Under the pieces are notes generated by a model. The model saw only the letters and a list, made by a program, of their open reading frames with translations. It was not told the origin of the DNA and searched no databases. This document shows, one piece after another, positions 7,755 to 16,086 of a DNA stretch of 64,000 nucleotides. The stretch is from AB-137-C09 sp964458185 (GTDB taxonomy: Bacteria; Pseudomonadota; Zetaproteobacteria; Mariprofundales; Mariprofundaceae): contig CAYWFG010000008.1 of NCBI GenBank assembly GCA_964458185.1, positions 9,449 to 73,448 of the forward strand, given 5' to 3'. Made by a program: the position numbers and the translations under genes. How positions within the stretch are numbered: the stretch's first letter is position 1; the number at the start of each line of letters is the position of its first letter.

Positions 7755-9137
7755 TTAACCTTGGCTTTGATTCAACAAGATTTTAGCATCACGAATAATA
7801 AAAACATCAAAGTTTTTTTCTGCCACGCCTTGTGCATTGAAATAGACTTTTCCGCTTTCAGCCGGAAAGCCAGCACCATCATGCAATGCCTGAATAGCAC
7901 GCGCCCCTTGCAGTCCAAGGCGGCTACCCAACAACAACAAGATATGCGCGGTATCATAGCCCAAGGCAAACAATGCACTGGGGCGACCCTGCCCCCATGT
8001 TTCGCGGTAATGAGTGACAAGACGACTGGCATCGCTTGGCACAACAGGTTGGCAAAATTGGGATGCTGTTAAATAACGGCCGCTATCATCAAGTAAATGC
8101 TTATCCATCCAGCGATTGCTCCCCAGCATGGGGATTTTGCGCAAATCAACATACGCCAATTGCCCTGCAAGTTTAGCTACCATTGCCCCTGGCATCGCCA
8201 GATACAAGGCATCGACTCCTGGAGGAATACGAATGTCTAAGCGGCGCAGCGGAGTGAATATACGCAAGCCAATGTCAAGATCACGCAGTACCACTTCATC
8301 ATCGGTAACGGCACGGAAGCTGCGCAGTCGATTGATATAATTAACGTTGTTATTATCTAAAGTAAGCGTGGCAGCTATTTCACCCCCTGCTTGGGTGAAG
8401 GCTTGGGCAAATGTGCGGGCCTCATCCTGCTCGGATGCATTTTTTCCTGTGATAATAGCAATGCGTGTCATTTTTGAACGGATGGCTTCTCGCGCCATAA
8501 AGCTGGCTTGAATGCCTCGCGCTATACTATGAATAAACAAGGCAGGGTGAGCAGCGGCAAATTCACTGTGTTTGCTTAAGCTGATGACGGGGATGTTATC
8601 ACGGAGATGGGGGATAATGGCTTGAACATTATCGCGTAATAACGGGCCAATAACCCAGTTTACGCCTCCTGCAACCAATTTTTCATAACCTTGCGCTGCA
8701 ATAGCAGGAGAATCAGCCGCATCAATCACTGTTAACTGAACCATGTGCCCCCAATCGGGGCTACTCACAGCCAAGCGAATACCGTTCAATAAGGTTCGTC
8801 CATACGCTGCATAACGCCCGTGTAAGGGGAGAATAACACCAATATGGATGGGTTTCATGCCACGCTGCGCCCAATTGTAGCGAGGCCATGCCGATTGCAA
8901 TGCAGAGGATGCATCAATAATCGGCGGACGCACAATAGGCGTTGTTGATTTTTCTTCGGTTGAAGGTGTTGATGTGCCAGATTTAACGGTGTTTAGCGCA
9001 TGGTGAGTACCTAAAACAACCGTTGTTTGACAAGCAGATAACACAAACAATCCAACAACCGCCAACACAAAAGTCCTTAATTGAAGTAAGGGGAAAGATG
9101 TTGAAGTGGATGCGTGAATGTTGATAAAATGATTCAT
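7755..9137 (-). CDS. LppC-like lipoprotein, penicillin-binding protein activator
   Basis: This 460-aa outer-membrane lipoprotein has a signal peptide ending in the lipobox LSAC (Cys about 36), a short low-complexity linker and a type-1 periplasmic-binding-protein fold beginning at IHIGVILPLHGRYAAYGRTLLNGIRLA. In E. coli LpoA this domain class activates PBP1A. This protein lacks the long N-terminal TPR half of LpoA, so it corresponds to the shorter LppC form. I start at MNHFINI because an upstream alternative would overlap the divergent rsmI gene. It heads the minus-strand operon that continues into nadD. Confidence 0.87.
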   Translation of the reverse strand: MNHFINIHASTSTSFPLLQLRTFVLAVVGLFVLSACQTTVVLGTHHALNTVKSGTSTPSTEEKSTTPIVRPPIIDASSALQSAWPRYNWAQRGMKPIHIGVILPLHGRYAAYGRTLLNGIRLAVSSPDWGHMVQLTVIDAADSPAIAAQGYEKLVAGGVNWVIGPLLRDNVQAIIPHLRDNIPVISLSKHSEFAAAHPALFIHSIARGIQASFMAREAIRSKMTRIAIITGKNASEQDEARTFAQAFTQAGGEIAATLTLDNNNVNYINRLRSFRAVTDDEVVLRDLDIGLRIFTPLRRLDIRIPPGVDALYLAMPGAMVAKLAGQLAYVDLRKIPMLGSNRWMDKHLLDDSGRYLTASQFCQPVVPSDASRLVTHYRETWGQGRPSALFALGYDTAHILLLLGSRLGLQGARAIQALHDGAGFPAESGKVYFNAQGVAEKNFDVFIIRDAKILLNQSQG

Positions 9138-9185
9138 GGTATCAACCTTGTTGCAGACGGGGTGGGCATAGCATAGCATTGTCTC

Positions 9186-10061
9186 ATGGAAACGCAGACT
9201 AAAGCGAAAAAACCAACTGGCCAACTTTTCGTGGTCGCCACCCCGATTGGCAACCTAGAAGACATGACTTTTCGCGCTATAAAAACATTACAAAACGTGA
9301 CAAAAATCGCCGCTGAAGACACACGAACCAGCGGTGTATTATTGCGTCATTTTGATATTAAAACCCCGATGATGGCTTGCCACGAACATAACGAAACCGC
9401 AGTTAGCGCAAGTATTCTTCAGCTATTGGGTGATGGTCACGACGTTGCCCTCATCTGTGATGCAGGCACGCCATTGATCAACGACCCTGGTTTTCGTTTG
9501 GTGCAACATATCAGCAGGGCTGGTGGTCGTATTGTGCCATTGCCGGGTGCATGCAGTCCGATGGTTGCCTTGTCGGCGGCGGGGCTTGCCTCCGATCGTT
9601 TTAGCTACCTTGGTTTTTTTCCACGCAGTGGTCGCACCAAAGCTGAAGCCTTAAACTTTGTTGAACAACAACGGCACACCTTGATTTTTCTTGAGTCGCC
9701 AAAACGTATCATAAAGACCTTGAAAGCATTGCAACCATTGTGTGTTGACCGAGAGTTATGCGTTGCCCGTGAATTAACCAAATTGTACGAAGAATTCATA
9801 CGCGGTTCGTGTGAAACCTTGCTGGCACATTTTGAGGCACAAGCACCGCGTGGTGAAATAGTATTGCTCATTGGCGCATGCAACGCCGCTGCGATTATTG
9901 ATGATGATATGATTTTTGATCTGGCGCATTCGCCTGCAATCACCAATCTTGCCCCCTCTGCCAAAGCGCGTACCATAGCCAAGACTTTGGCTATCCCCCG
10001 CACCCGTGTCTATGATCTCTTGATGGCAGCAGGGGAAGACGCAAAAGATGTCAACCCATAA
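9186..10061 (+). CDS. rsmI: 16S rRNA (cytidine-1402-2'-O)-methyltransferase
   Basis: This 291-aa tetrapyrrole-methylase-fold enzyme makes the 2'-O-methyl group of Cm1402 in the ribosomal P site. Signatures are LFVVATPIGNLEDMT (about 14-28), AAEDTRTSG, DAGTPLINDPGFRLV, PGACSPMVALSAAGLASDRFSYLGF and the FLESPKRI strand. It is divergent from lppC across 48 nt, the usual arrangement in proteobacteria. Its last 14 nt overlap yraN. Confidence 0.96.
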   Translation: METQTKAKKPTGQLFVVATPIGNLEDMTFRAIKTLQNVTKIAAEDTRTSGVLLRHFDIKTPMMACHEHNETAVSASILQLLGDGHDVALICDAGTPLINDPGFRLVQHISRAGGRIVPLPGACSPMVALSAAGLASDRFSYLGFFPRSGRTKAEALNFVEQQRHTLIFLESPKRIIKTLKALQPLCVDRELCVARELTKLYEEFIRGSCETLLAHFEAQAPRGEIVLLIGACNAAAIIDDDMIFDLAHSPAITNLAPSAKARTIAKTLAIPRTRVYDLLMAAGEDAKDVNP

Positions 10062-10410
10062 AGGGCAACGTGGCGAACAACAAGCCTGTGATTATCTTGT
10101 GCGCCAAAGTTATAATATTCTCGCACGCAATGTGCGCATTGGCCCTGGTGAACTTGATATTGTCGCCTTGCATCGGCAAGTATTGGCATTTATTGAAGTC
10201 AAATCGCATCAACAACGCACAGCAAGCATTCAAGCCGTACACCAAGACAAACAACGCCGCATGATTCGTGCGGCTTCAGGCTGGCTGGCACAGCATCGGC
10301 ATTATGCTGATTGCATCTGCCGTTTTGATGTAATCATTGTGACCCCAGCAAAGACTTGGCAAATACTGCCCTGCATCGAACACATGACCGATGCTTTTCG
10401 GGCGCGTTAA
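10048..10410 (+). CDS. yraN: YraN family (UPF0102) endonuclease-like protein
   Basis: This 120-aa small protein has a PD-(D/E)xK-like core. KGQRGEQQACDYLVRQSY is the conserved N-terminus, then GELDIVA (Asp about 35) and FIEVKSH (ExK about 52-54). The family is structurally similar to Holliday-junction resolvases but its biological role is not settled. It overlaps rsmI by 14 nt and is almost certainly cotranscribed with it. Confidence 0.92.
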   Translation: MSTHKGQRGEQQACDYLVRQSYNILARNVRIGPGELDIVALHRQVLAFIEVKSHQQRTASIQAVHQDKQRRMIRAASGWLAQHRHYADCICRFDVIIVTPAKTWQILPCIEHMTDAFRAR

Positions 10411-10437
10411 AAAATTAAAATAATAGAGGAGGTCTGT

Positions 10438-11661
10438 ATGCCAGACACAAAAATTAATAAGGTTGTACTTGCCTATTCGGGTGGTTTAGATACATCCATT
10501 ATCTTACGCTGGATTCAAAATACCTATGATTGTGAGGTGGTGACTTTTACCGCTGATATTGGGCAAGGTGAAGAGGTTGAAGAGGCGCGCAGCAAAGCAA
10601 AAGCTTGCCAAGCATCAGCGATTTACATTGAAGATCTTACTGAAACATTTGTCGCTGATTATGTATACCCGATTTTCCGTGCCAACGCAATTTATGAAGG
10701 CGAATACTTGCTAGGAACATCCGTTGCACGCCCTTTGATTGCCAAGCGCATGGTAGAAATTGCTGCCATCGAAAACGCCGATGCTGTCTCTCATGGGGCA
10801 ACAGGAAAAGGTAACGATCAAGTGCGTTTTGAATTGGGTTTTTATGCATTGAAACCTGATGTTAAAGTCATTTCACCATGGCGTGAATGGGATTTGGTTT
10901 CGCGTGAAGATATGCTGCGCTTTGCTGAAGACCATGGTATTCCCGTTGAACGCAAACGTGCAGGCAGTAAGTCACCTTATTCGATGGATGCCAACTTATT
11001 GCATATTTCGTATGAAGGCTATGACCTTGAAGATCCTTGGTGTGAGCCTTCTGAATCCATGTGGCGTTGGAGTGTTGCCCCAGAGGAAGCCCCCGATACT
11101 GCTGAATACATTGAGATTACCTACAAACAAGGGGATATTATTGCCATCAATGGCGTTACCATGTCGCCTGCGACGGTGCTTGCCACATTAAACCGCATCG
11201 GTGGTGCGCATGGTATTGGACGCATTGATATTGTAGAAAACCGTTTCGTCGGCATGAAATCCCGTGGCTGCTATGAAACCCCCGGTGGCACGATCATGCT
11301 TAAGGCCCACCGCGCCATTGAGTCTATCACGCTGGATCGTGAAGCAGCCCATTTAAAAGATGAATTAATGCCACGTTATGCAAAACTGGTTTACAATGGT
11401 TTTTGGTTTGCCCCTGAGCGTATCATGTTGCAACAAATGATTGATGTCTCACAAACATGCGTCAATGGCGATGTTCGTTTAAAATTATTCAAAGGGTGCA
11501 TCTCTGTTGTTGGTCGTCGTTCCGATGATTCATTGTTTGATGAACGCTTATGCACCTTTGAAGATGACCAAGGAGCATACGATCAAAAAGATGCAGCAGG
11601 GTTTATCAAGCTTAATGCCCTTCGCCTGCGCATGGAGGCGTTGGCTGGGCGACGGTATTGA
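10438..11661 (+). CDS. argG: Argininosuccinate synthase
   Basis: This 407-aa enzyme condenses citrulline and aspartate with ATP in arginine synthesis. Hallmarks are the pyrophosphatase P-loop AYSGGLDTSIIL (about 12-23), ATGKGNDQVRFE and GRRSDDSLF. A strong AGGAGG ribosome site precedes the ATG by 6 nt. It follows yraN after 27 nt. No argH or other arginine gene is in the window. A long perfect inverted repeat starts 4 nt after the stop. Confidence 0.98.
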   Translation: MPDTKINKVVLAYSGGLDTSIILRWIQNTYDCEVVTFTADIGQGEEVEEARSKAKACQASAIYIEDLTETFVADYVYPIFRANAIYEGEYLLGTSVARPLIAKRMVEIAAIENADAVSHGATGKGNDQVRFELGFYALKPDVKVISPWREWDLVSREDMLRFAEDHGIPVERKRAGSKSPYSMDANLLHISYEGYDLEDPWCEPSESMWRWSVAPEEAPDTAEYIEITYKQGDIIAINGVTMSPATVLATLNRIGGAHGIGRIDIVENRFVGMKSRGCYETPGGTIMLKAHRAIESITLDREAAHLKDELMPRYAKLVYNGFWFAPERIMLQQMIDVSQTCVNGDVRLKLFKGCISVVGRRSDDSLFDERLCTFEDDQGAYDQKDAAGFIKLNALRLRMEALAGRRY

Positions 11662-11664
11662 TTT

Positions 11665-11711
11665 TAGCGGATGTTACGCAGTAATAACGGGTTTCAGCGT
11701 AACATCCGCTA
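11665..11711. repeat. 15-bp perfect inverted repeat after argG
   Basis: Arms TAGCGGATGTTACGC and its exact reverse complement are separated by 17 nt. It would form a very stable stem in the argG transcript but has no T-tract after it, so it is not a standard intrinsic terminator. It may protect the 3' end, bind a protein, or be a repetitive extragenic element. Confidence 0.75.
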
Positions 11712-12152
11712 CAAACTAATCAAAGAAATCACTGGCATTCCCGTAAACGAGGCGGTTTTTTCTTACTTGGCTCTGCCTCGCCTTGTAGTAGTTTTTTCAG
11801 CTTCCCGTGTAAGATGGGAAGCCGTCAAAGCGTACATGACCTAAAGGTTTGGTTTCTTGCACAAAAATAGATGCAGAACAGATTAAAATTATGTAGCGGA
11901 AATGCCCATGCTATTTAAAAAAAACAGTTGATTAATATATGAGGAAATCATATTATGGCCTTCAATAGTTGCTATTACATGGTATATAAAAACGACCTTG
12001 TTGATGCAATTATTTGAGTATTCAATTACACTTACTTTAGTCACGGGAGCATGAAAAAAGAATTAATATATTAATTAACATTGATTCTTTTTTTATTAAG
12101 AGTTAAAGAATGATGGTTGAATAGTAGAGAAATATAAATACGGAGAATAGAT
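11712..12152. other. Gene-poor AT-rich spacer before the Roadblock gene
   Basis: Apart from the dispersed repeat at its left, this spacer holds a 16-bp perfect palindrome AATTAATATATTAATT at 12061-12076, a 10-bp A/T arm pair around it (AAAAAAGAAT and ATTCTTTTTT), and a 20-codon reading frame at 11955-12017 with a GAGGAAAT ribosome-site-like sequence. I do not call the 20-codon frame a gene. Confidence 0.5.
11800..11822. repeat. Dispersed hairpin repeat, copy 1 (variant)
   Basis: The core CTTCCCGTGTAAGA(T)GGG is shared with two copies near the right end of the window (see 63246 and 63935). Here a compensating 3' arm gives a nine-pair stem (one G.T) around the loop GTAAG. Confidence 0.7.
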
Positions 12153-12512
12153 ATGGCAGATGCAAATACAGTTGTAGCAAATTTAATAAAATTGGATGGT
12201 GCAATTGCAGCAATAATTGTTGATTCTGATTCTGGCATGGTTTTAGCGTCAGAATCTAATAACTTTGATACTGAAATTGCAGCGGCTGGAAACACTCGTG
12301 TGGTTCAAGCAAAGCGAAACACAATGAAAATGCTGGAGTTGAATGATCATATTGATGATATATTAATTACGCTTGATTCACAGTATCATTTGATTCGCCC
12401 TCTGGTTAACAATGATGCTATTTTTGGCTATTTGGTGGTATTAAAATCAGGTATCAACTTGGCGATGGCACGCTCTCTTTTAAAAAAAGAAATGGCAACC
12501 CTTAGCATTTAA
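12153..12512 (+). CDS. Roadblock/LC7 domain protein, orphan
   Basis: This 119-aa single-domain protein looks like bacterial Roadblock/LC7: alternating helices and strands with IIVDSDSGMVLASES, DILITLDSQYHLIRPL and GYLVVLKSGINLAMAR. The family usually acts with small Ras-like GTPases such as MglA in polarity or motility, or as dimeric scaffolds. No GTPase gene is nearby. It has GGAG 7-8 nt before the ATG and ends in a strong terminator, so it forms a monocistronic unit. The assignment rests on fold-like pattern only, without a catalytic motif. Confidence 0.68.
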   Translation: MADANTVVANLIKLDGAIAAIIVDSDSGMVLASESNNFDTEIAAAGNTRVVQAKRNTMKMLELNDHIDDILITLDSQYHLIRPLVNNDAIFGYLVVLKSGINLAMARSLLKKEMATLSI

Positions 12513-12534
12513 GCTTGCATTTTATAGATCTATT

Positions 12535-12563
12535 AAGGAGCGTTACCTAACGCTCCTTTTTTT
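12535..12563 (+). terminator. Rho-independent terminator after the Roadblock gene
   Basis: An 11-pair stem AAGGAGCGTTA / TAACGCTCCTT with a CC centre is followed by a run of T. It ends the single-gene transcript. Confidence 0.93.
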
Positions 12564-12807
12564 AAAAAAGATAATTGTTGAGCCTGTGTAAGTATTTAAA
12601 CACATAACTCAACACCTTCGCTAATTTTTAGTCTAAAATTAAGACAAAAAGTCAATAATTGCACTTATGATACGAATTCAGGATTTTTAATATACAGTGC
12701 ATATAAGAAATGAAGCGGTTGCTCGCTTGCTTTATAGAAAAACACCTGAAAATTGGCGAAGGTATTGATAACTGGTGGCAGTTTCTTACGCTTACAGAGA
12801 AGAGAAA

Positions 12808-14238
12808 CTACCGAAACAAGCGCATTAACAAACCCACCACACGGCGCATGCGCTCTGAAAATATTCGCGCTGTATAAAAACTGCCTGCAATGCGCTTGTT
12901 GACCTCACTCAATGTTGGGTAAGGTGCAATTGCTGCTGCCATCGCACTAATTTTTAATTGCTCATTGATCGCCAACACCCATGGTTGAATCAATTCCCCT
13001 GCATGCAAGCTGGCAATCGTTGCCCCTAAAATACGACCGTTCGGACGGACGATAACCTTAACCAAGCCTTCGGTTCTGCGCTCTGCCTGCGCCCGATCAT
13101 TATCAGCAAACGACCAATGCAACACACGATGCTTGATGCCTTGTTTTTGCGCATCGGATGCTGCAAGACCAACATGCGCCAATTCTGGGTCGGTATACGT
13201 CACCCAAGGAACCGCTTGGTAACGCACCTTCACTGGCCATTTAAACAATATATTGCGCAGCACAATCCCTGCTTGATACGCTGCCATGTGGGTGAACTGG
13301 TAAGGTCCCACAACATCACCCATGGCAAAAACACGAGGGTTGCTGGTGCGCAACGACGCATTCACCGTGATACCACGGTCAGTATAATCAACCCCTGCTT
13401 GTGCTAACGCTAAACCATGAACATTGGCGCGCCGCCCTGTGGCAATCAACACATGCGAGCCAGTCGTGCATTGGGTAATTCCATCCATCTCACAAAACAC
13501 TTGAATATCGCCTGAAGGCAAGGCTTCAAAACGAATGTTGCGCCCCCCTTCATAAAATTGTATGCCCTCTTCTTGCAAGCGTTGAATCACCACAGCCGCA
13601 GCATCAGGATCACCTTTAACCAATAACCGAACTACTTCCATCACCGTAACATCAGCCCCTAAGCGGCGAGAGGCTTGTGCCAATTCCATGCCAATAGGAC
13701 CACCACCAACCACAATTAAATGAGAAATAGATTTTTTTTGATTAAAAATATTTTCATTGGTGAAAAAAGGAATCGTTTCCAAGCCTTTAATCGGGGGAAT
13801 AAAAGGAGAAGAGCCTGTCGCTACAACAATATATTTAGCGTGAACCGTCACCTCACCCGCTTGAATGCATTGCTTGCCAACAAAGCTGGCTGCCGCCTGA
13901 ATCACGCGCACACCCAACGCTTCAAAACGTGCCACCGAATCATTCGGTGCAATGGCAGCAATCACCGATTGTACATGATCATGCACTGCCGCATAATCAA
14001 CAGTGATGGAATCTACACGAACACCAAAGGCTGGTGCATCTCGAATATGTGCCGTTTTTTCAGCGGCTGCGAGCAAAGCCTTGGAAGGAACACAGCCTGT
14101 ATTGAGGCAATCGCCCCCCATCGCGCCTTTTTCAATCAGCACTACACTAGCACCCATTTGCACAGCACCTGCAGCTAGGGTTAACCCACTAGAACCTGCT
14201 CCAATAATACAAACATCAACATGAATTACTTCCCCCAT
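12808..14238 (-). CDS. Flavin-dependent disulfide reductase (dihydrolipoyl dehydrogenase / mercuric reductase-like)
   Basis: This 476-aa protein is a class I pyridine nucleotide-disulfide oxidoreductase. IIGAGSSGLTLAAGA (11-25) binds FAD. GGDCLNTGCVPSK gives the redox pair Cys44/Cys49. GGGPIGMELAQ binds NAD(P)H, and the dimerisation domain follows (VTYTDPELAHVG). The C-terminal vicinal cysteines of true mercuric reductase are absent, as is the HPTxxE-type motif at the C-terminus (it reads APYPTLSEVN). The substrate is therefore open. The C-terminal RMRRVVGLLMRLFR is unusually basic and hydrophobic. The gene sits at the downstream end of the metal island, 138 nt after the PII-like gene. Confidence 0.86.
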   Translation of the reverse strand: MGEVIHVDVCIIGAGSSGLTLAAGAVQMGASVVLIEKGAMGGDCLNTGCVPSKALLAAAEKTAHIRDAPAFGVRVDSITVDYAAVHDHVQSVIAAIAPNDSVARFEALGVRVIQAAASFVGKQCIQAGEVTVHAKYIVVATGSSPFIPPIKGLETIPFFTNENIFNQKKSISHLIVVGGGPIGMELAQASRRLGADVTVMEVVRLLVKGDPDAAAVVIQRLQEEGIQFYEGGRNIRFEALPSGDIQVFCEMDGITQCTTGSHVLIATGRRANVHGLALAQAGVDYTDRGITVNASLRTSNPRVFAMGDVVGPYQFTHMAAYQAGIVLRNILFKWPVKVRYQAVPWVTYTDPELAHVGLAASDAQKQGIKHRVLHWSFADNDRAQAERRTEGLVKVIVRPNGRILGATIASLHAGELIQPWVLAINEQLKISAMAAAIAPYPTLSEVNKRIAGSFYTARIFSERMRRVVGLLMRLFR

Positions 14239-14376
14239 ACTAACATCCCCTTTTCGACAGTTATATTAACAAGAGTCGTGCCTTTTGGCAAAGCATTACA
14301 ATGAATAATTGATGATTAGAGCCTTGTTTCCAATATCAATATGCTTTAAAAAGGTCAAGTGCGTAAGATCAGTTAA

Positions 14377-14730
14377 TCACCGAATCGGGCATGGCGGACA
14401 ACAACAATCAAACGCTTCTTTAGTGCGTATACGGTACAATGTATCGACAGGGAAAACAGCCACCAAACCATCGCCTGATTGCCCCGTGTAAGCCGTCTCC
14501 ATAATACATTGGGCAATGCTATCGGTTTCAGATGCATCGCAAAAAATTTCAATTTGCGCATGGTTGCACATCATGTCTTCTCGATAATAATCGTGGTATT
14601 CACCATAACCACGCACCTGTGTGACACTGATGCCAGAGACATTGATGTCACGCAATGCCGCTTCAACTTTTTTTAACACCAAACTGCTGATCACAGCGGT
14701 AATACGTTTATAATTCACATGGTCATTCAT
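14377..14730 (-). CDS. PII-like signalling protein, probable PII-NG type linked to CusABC
   Basis: This 117-aa protein has the PII core: an N-terminal ITAVISSLVLKKVEAALRDINVSGISVTQVRGYGEY region and the B-loop TGQSGDGLVAVFPVDTLYRIRT. The T-loop is short (YHDYYREDMMCNHAQIE) and lacks the uridylylated tyrosine context of GlnB. The C-terminus is CCCPPCPIR, with extra cysteines. A divergent PII group (PII-NG) is known from gene clusters of heavy-metal RND pumps, and this context fits exactly. The likely role is metal- or nucleotide-dependent control of the efflux system. The start ATG has GAGGGAG 8 nt upstream. A longer reading of eight codons has no such site. Confidence 0.8.
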   Translation of the reverse strand: MNDHVNYKRITAVISSLVLKKVEAALRDINVSGISVTQVRGYGEYHDYYREDMMCNHAQIEIFCDASETDSIAQCIMETAYTGQSGDGLVAVFPVDTLYRIRTKEAFDCCCPPCPIR

Positions 14731-14797
14731 GATTAAAACTCCCTCTTTCATCAAATGTGCAAGCCATGAGTCACCATAGCTTGCACAAATTCACCCT

Positions 14798-15301
14798 TTA
14801 TTTATTATCAGGGTATTTCACACCGATAAAATGTTTGCCACCATCTTCGGTTTTAAACAACACCATGATCTTGTGTTGCCCTGGGTGGTCAAGCTCATAG
14901 CCTGCCATATACCAATCGCCCATTTTCATCATCATCTTGGATTCTGATTTGTCGTTGGGGTGGGTAACTTTAGAGTTCACCGCTTGTAAGCCAACAACAG
15001 CACCATCTTTTTCAACTTTAACCATCAAGTGGAACGAACCACCGTGTGCCATACCTTCAGGGGCTTTCATGACATGAAAGCTTACTGTGTAACCATCGAC
15101 ATCAGCCTTTTCCAGATACGTCCCTTTTTTCATGCCACCATCATGGCTCATCTCGCCCTTCATGTGACCGTCATGCATGTTGCATGGGTTGTGGGCATGC
15201 CCTTCGCCATGGGCATGATCGCCTGTTGCCCACGCGCTTGGCATGGCAAGGCTGGCGGCAAACAATGCCGCTGCTGTTAATAACATCCGTGTTTTTTTCA
15301 T
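14798..15301 (-). CDS. Met/His-rich periplasmic protein, putative copper binding
   Basis: This 167-aa exported protein has a clear signal peptide (cleavage after MPSAWA, about 26). A metal-ligand-rich stretch follows (HAHGEGHAHNPCNMHDGHMKGEMSHDGGM in shortened view: nine His, four Met and one Cys in about 30 residues), then a beta-rich domain (GYTVSFHVMKAPEGM; GDWYMAGYELDHPGQH) reminiscent of YtkA/FixH-like periplasmic domains. No enzyme motif is present. It probably binds or delivers Cu/Ag to the efflux system of the same operon. AAGGAG lies before the ATG. Confidence 0.75.
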   Translation of the reverse strand: MKKTRMLLTAAALFAASLAMPSAWATGDHAHGEGHAHNPCNMHDGHMKGEMSHDGGMKKGTYLEKADVDGYTVSFHVMKAPEGMAHGGSFHLMVKVEKDGAVVGLQAVNSKVTHPNDKSESKMMMKMGDWYMAGYELDHPGQHKIMVLFKTEDGGKHFIGVKYPDNK

Positions 15302-15310
15302 GTAAACTCC

Positions 15311-15457
15311 TTAGTGTTCATGTTTTAAAATATAAGGCTTTGAATCCTGATGGGTTTCAGGATCGCCTGTGTGTTCCCAGCCTTTACTGTCGTGAAGGCC
15401 AGTGCAACCCATTAACAACGCCGAGAGAAAAACTACCAATATAATCGTTTTATCCAT
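15311..15457 (-). CDS. Small lipoprotein (48 aa) in the metal operon
   Basis: This short gene is supported by AAGGAG 7 nt before the ATG and a full lipoprotein signal: MDKTIILVVFLSALLMGC, with the lipobox LMGC (Cys18). The mature part is only 31 residues and hydrophilic, with five His (LHDSKGWEHTG..ETHQ..KHEH). It lies in a tight run between the cytochrome b561-like gene and the Met/His-rich exported protein, both on the same strand. The product is unknown. The His content suggests metal contact at the outer membrane. Confidence 0.7.
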   Translation of the reverse strand: MDKTIILVVFLSALLMGCTGLHDSKGWEHTGDPETHQDSKPYILKHEH

Positions 15458-15480
15458 TTCTCACTCCTTGTTTTATGCTC

Positions 15481-16086
15481 TTATTTCACCGCACCAAACG
15501 GCAAAACCCGTGCGAAAGGTCGATGCCCAGCGCGCATGTGCATCAATGCCATAAACACATGCCCAATCACATACAGCCATAATAATTTAGATAACAATGA
15601 ATGGCTGCTAAGCAATAGCTCCATGCCTTGTGAGATATGCTCATGGCTATGCCCACTTGGTTCACTGGTGAACCAAATAATGGTTCCTGTAATCGCCATA
15701 CCTGCCATCACCAATAACCCCAGCATTTCAATAATCATGGATAAGGCATTATTGGGTTGAATAAATACAGACTTGCCGAGCAATGCAGCAGGCAGCTTGC
15801 CAAGCACTACTTTTGCATCGTGCCAATGTTGTAGCGACAAAAGCACTGCCATTTGTCGTTTGTTTTGCTCACCACGCATAACAATTGCCCACAGCACATT
15901 CGCCAATACAATGACCGCAACAATTAAGCCATCCAGTTGATGCAAACTCATCAAAAGATTGCCAAAGGGTGTGCCATGATCGTCAGGGTGTGACATCAAT
16001 AAACTGCTTGATAGTTGAAACAGCACGCCAACAATCAAGCCTGCATGCAGCCAACGGGTGGTGACATGATAACCTTGCATAGTCAT
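15481..16086 (-). CDS. Cytochrome b561-like di-haem membrane protein
   Basis: This 201-aa integral membrane protein has four predicted transmembrane segments. Candidate haem-ligand histidines lie in the first (WLHAGL, about 14), second (LHQLDG) and fourth segments (GHVFMALMHMRAGH). The pattern fits the prokaryotic b561/Ni-Fe-hydrogenase b-type family, which moves electrons across or into the membrane. A hydrophilic loop has HSHEH. The ATG overlaps the DUF411 stop (TGATG), which implies translational coupling within the metal operon. A role as electron donor for periplasmic metal or thiol chemistry is inference. Confidence 0.78.
   Translation of the reverse strand: MTMQGYHVTTRWLHAGLIVGVLFQLSSSLLMSHPDDHGTPFGNLLMSLHQLDGLIVAVIVLANVLWAIVMRGEQNKRQMAVLLSLQHWHDAKVVLGKLPAALLGKSVFIQPNNALSMIIEMLGLLVMAGMAITGTIIWFTSEPSGHSHEHISQGMELLLSSHSLLSKLLWLYVIGHVFMALMHMRAGHRPFARVLPFGAVK

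Noticed and set aside
11955..12017. 20-codon frame MAFNSCYYMVYKNDLVDAII with GAGGAAAT upstream
   Set aside because: Too short and in AT-rich spacer. Kept only as a note in the spacer entry.
12808..14238. Mercuric reductase (merA)
   Set aside because: The C-terminal vicinal cysteines and N-terminal mercury-binding domain are missing, and there are no other mer genes.
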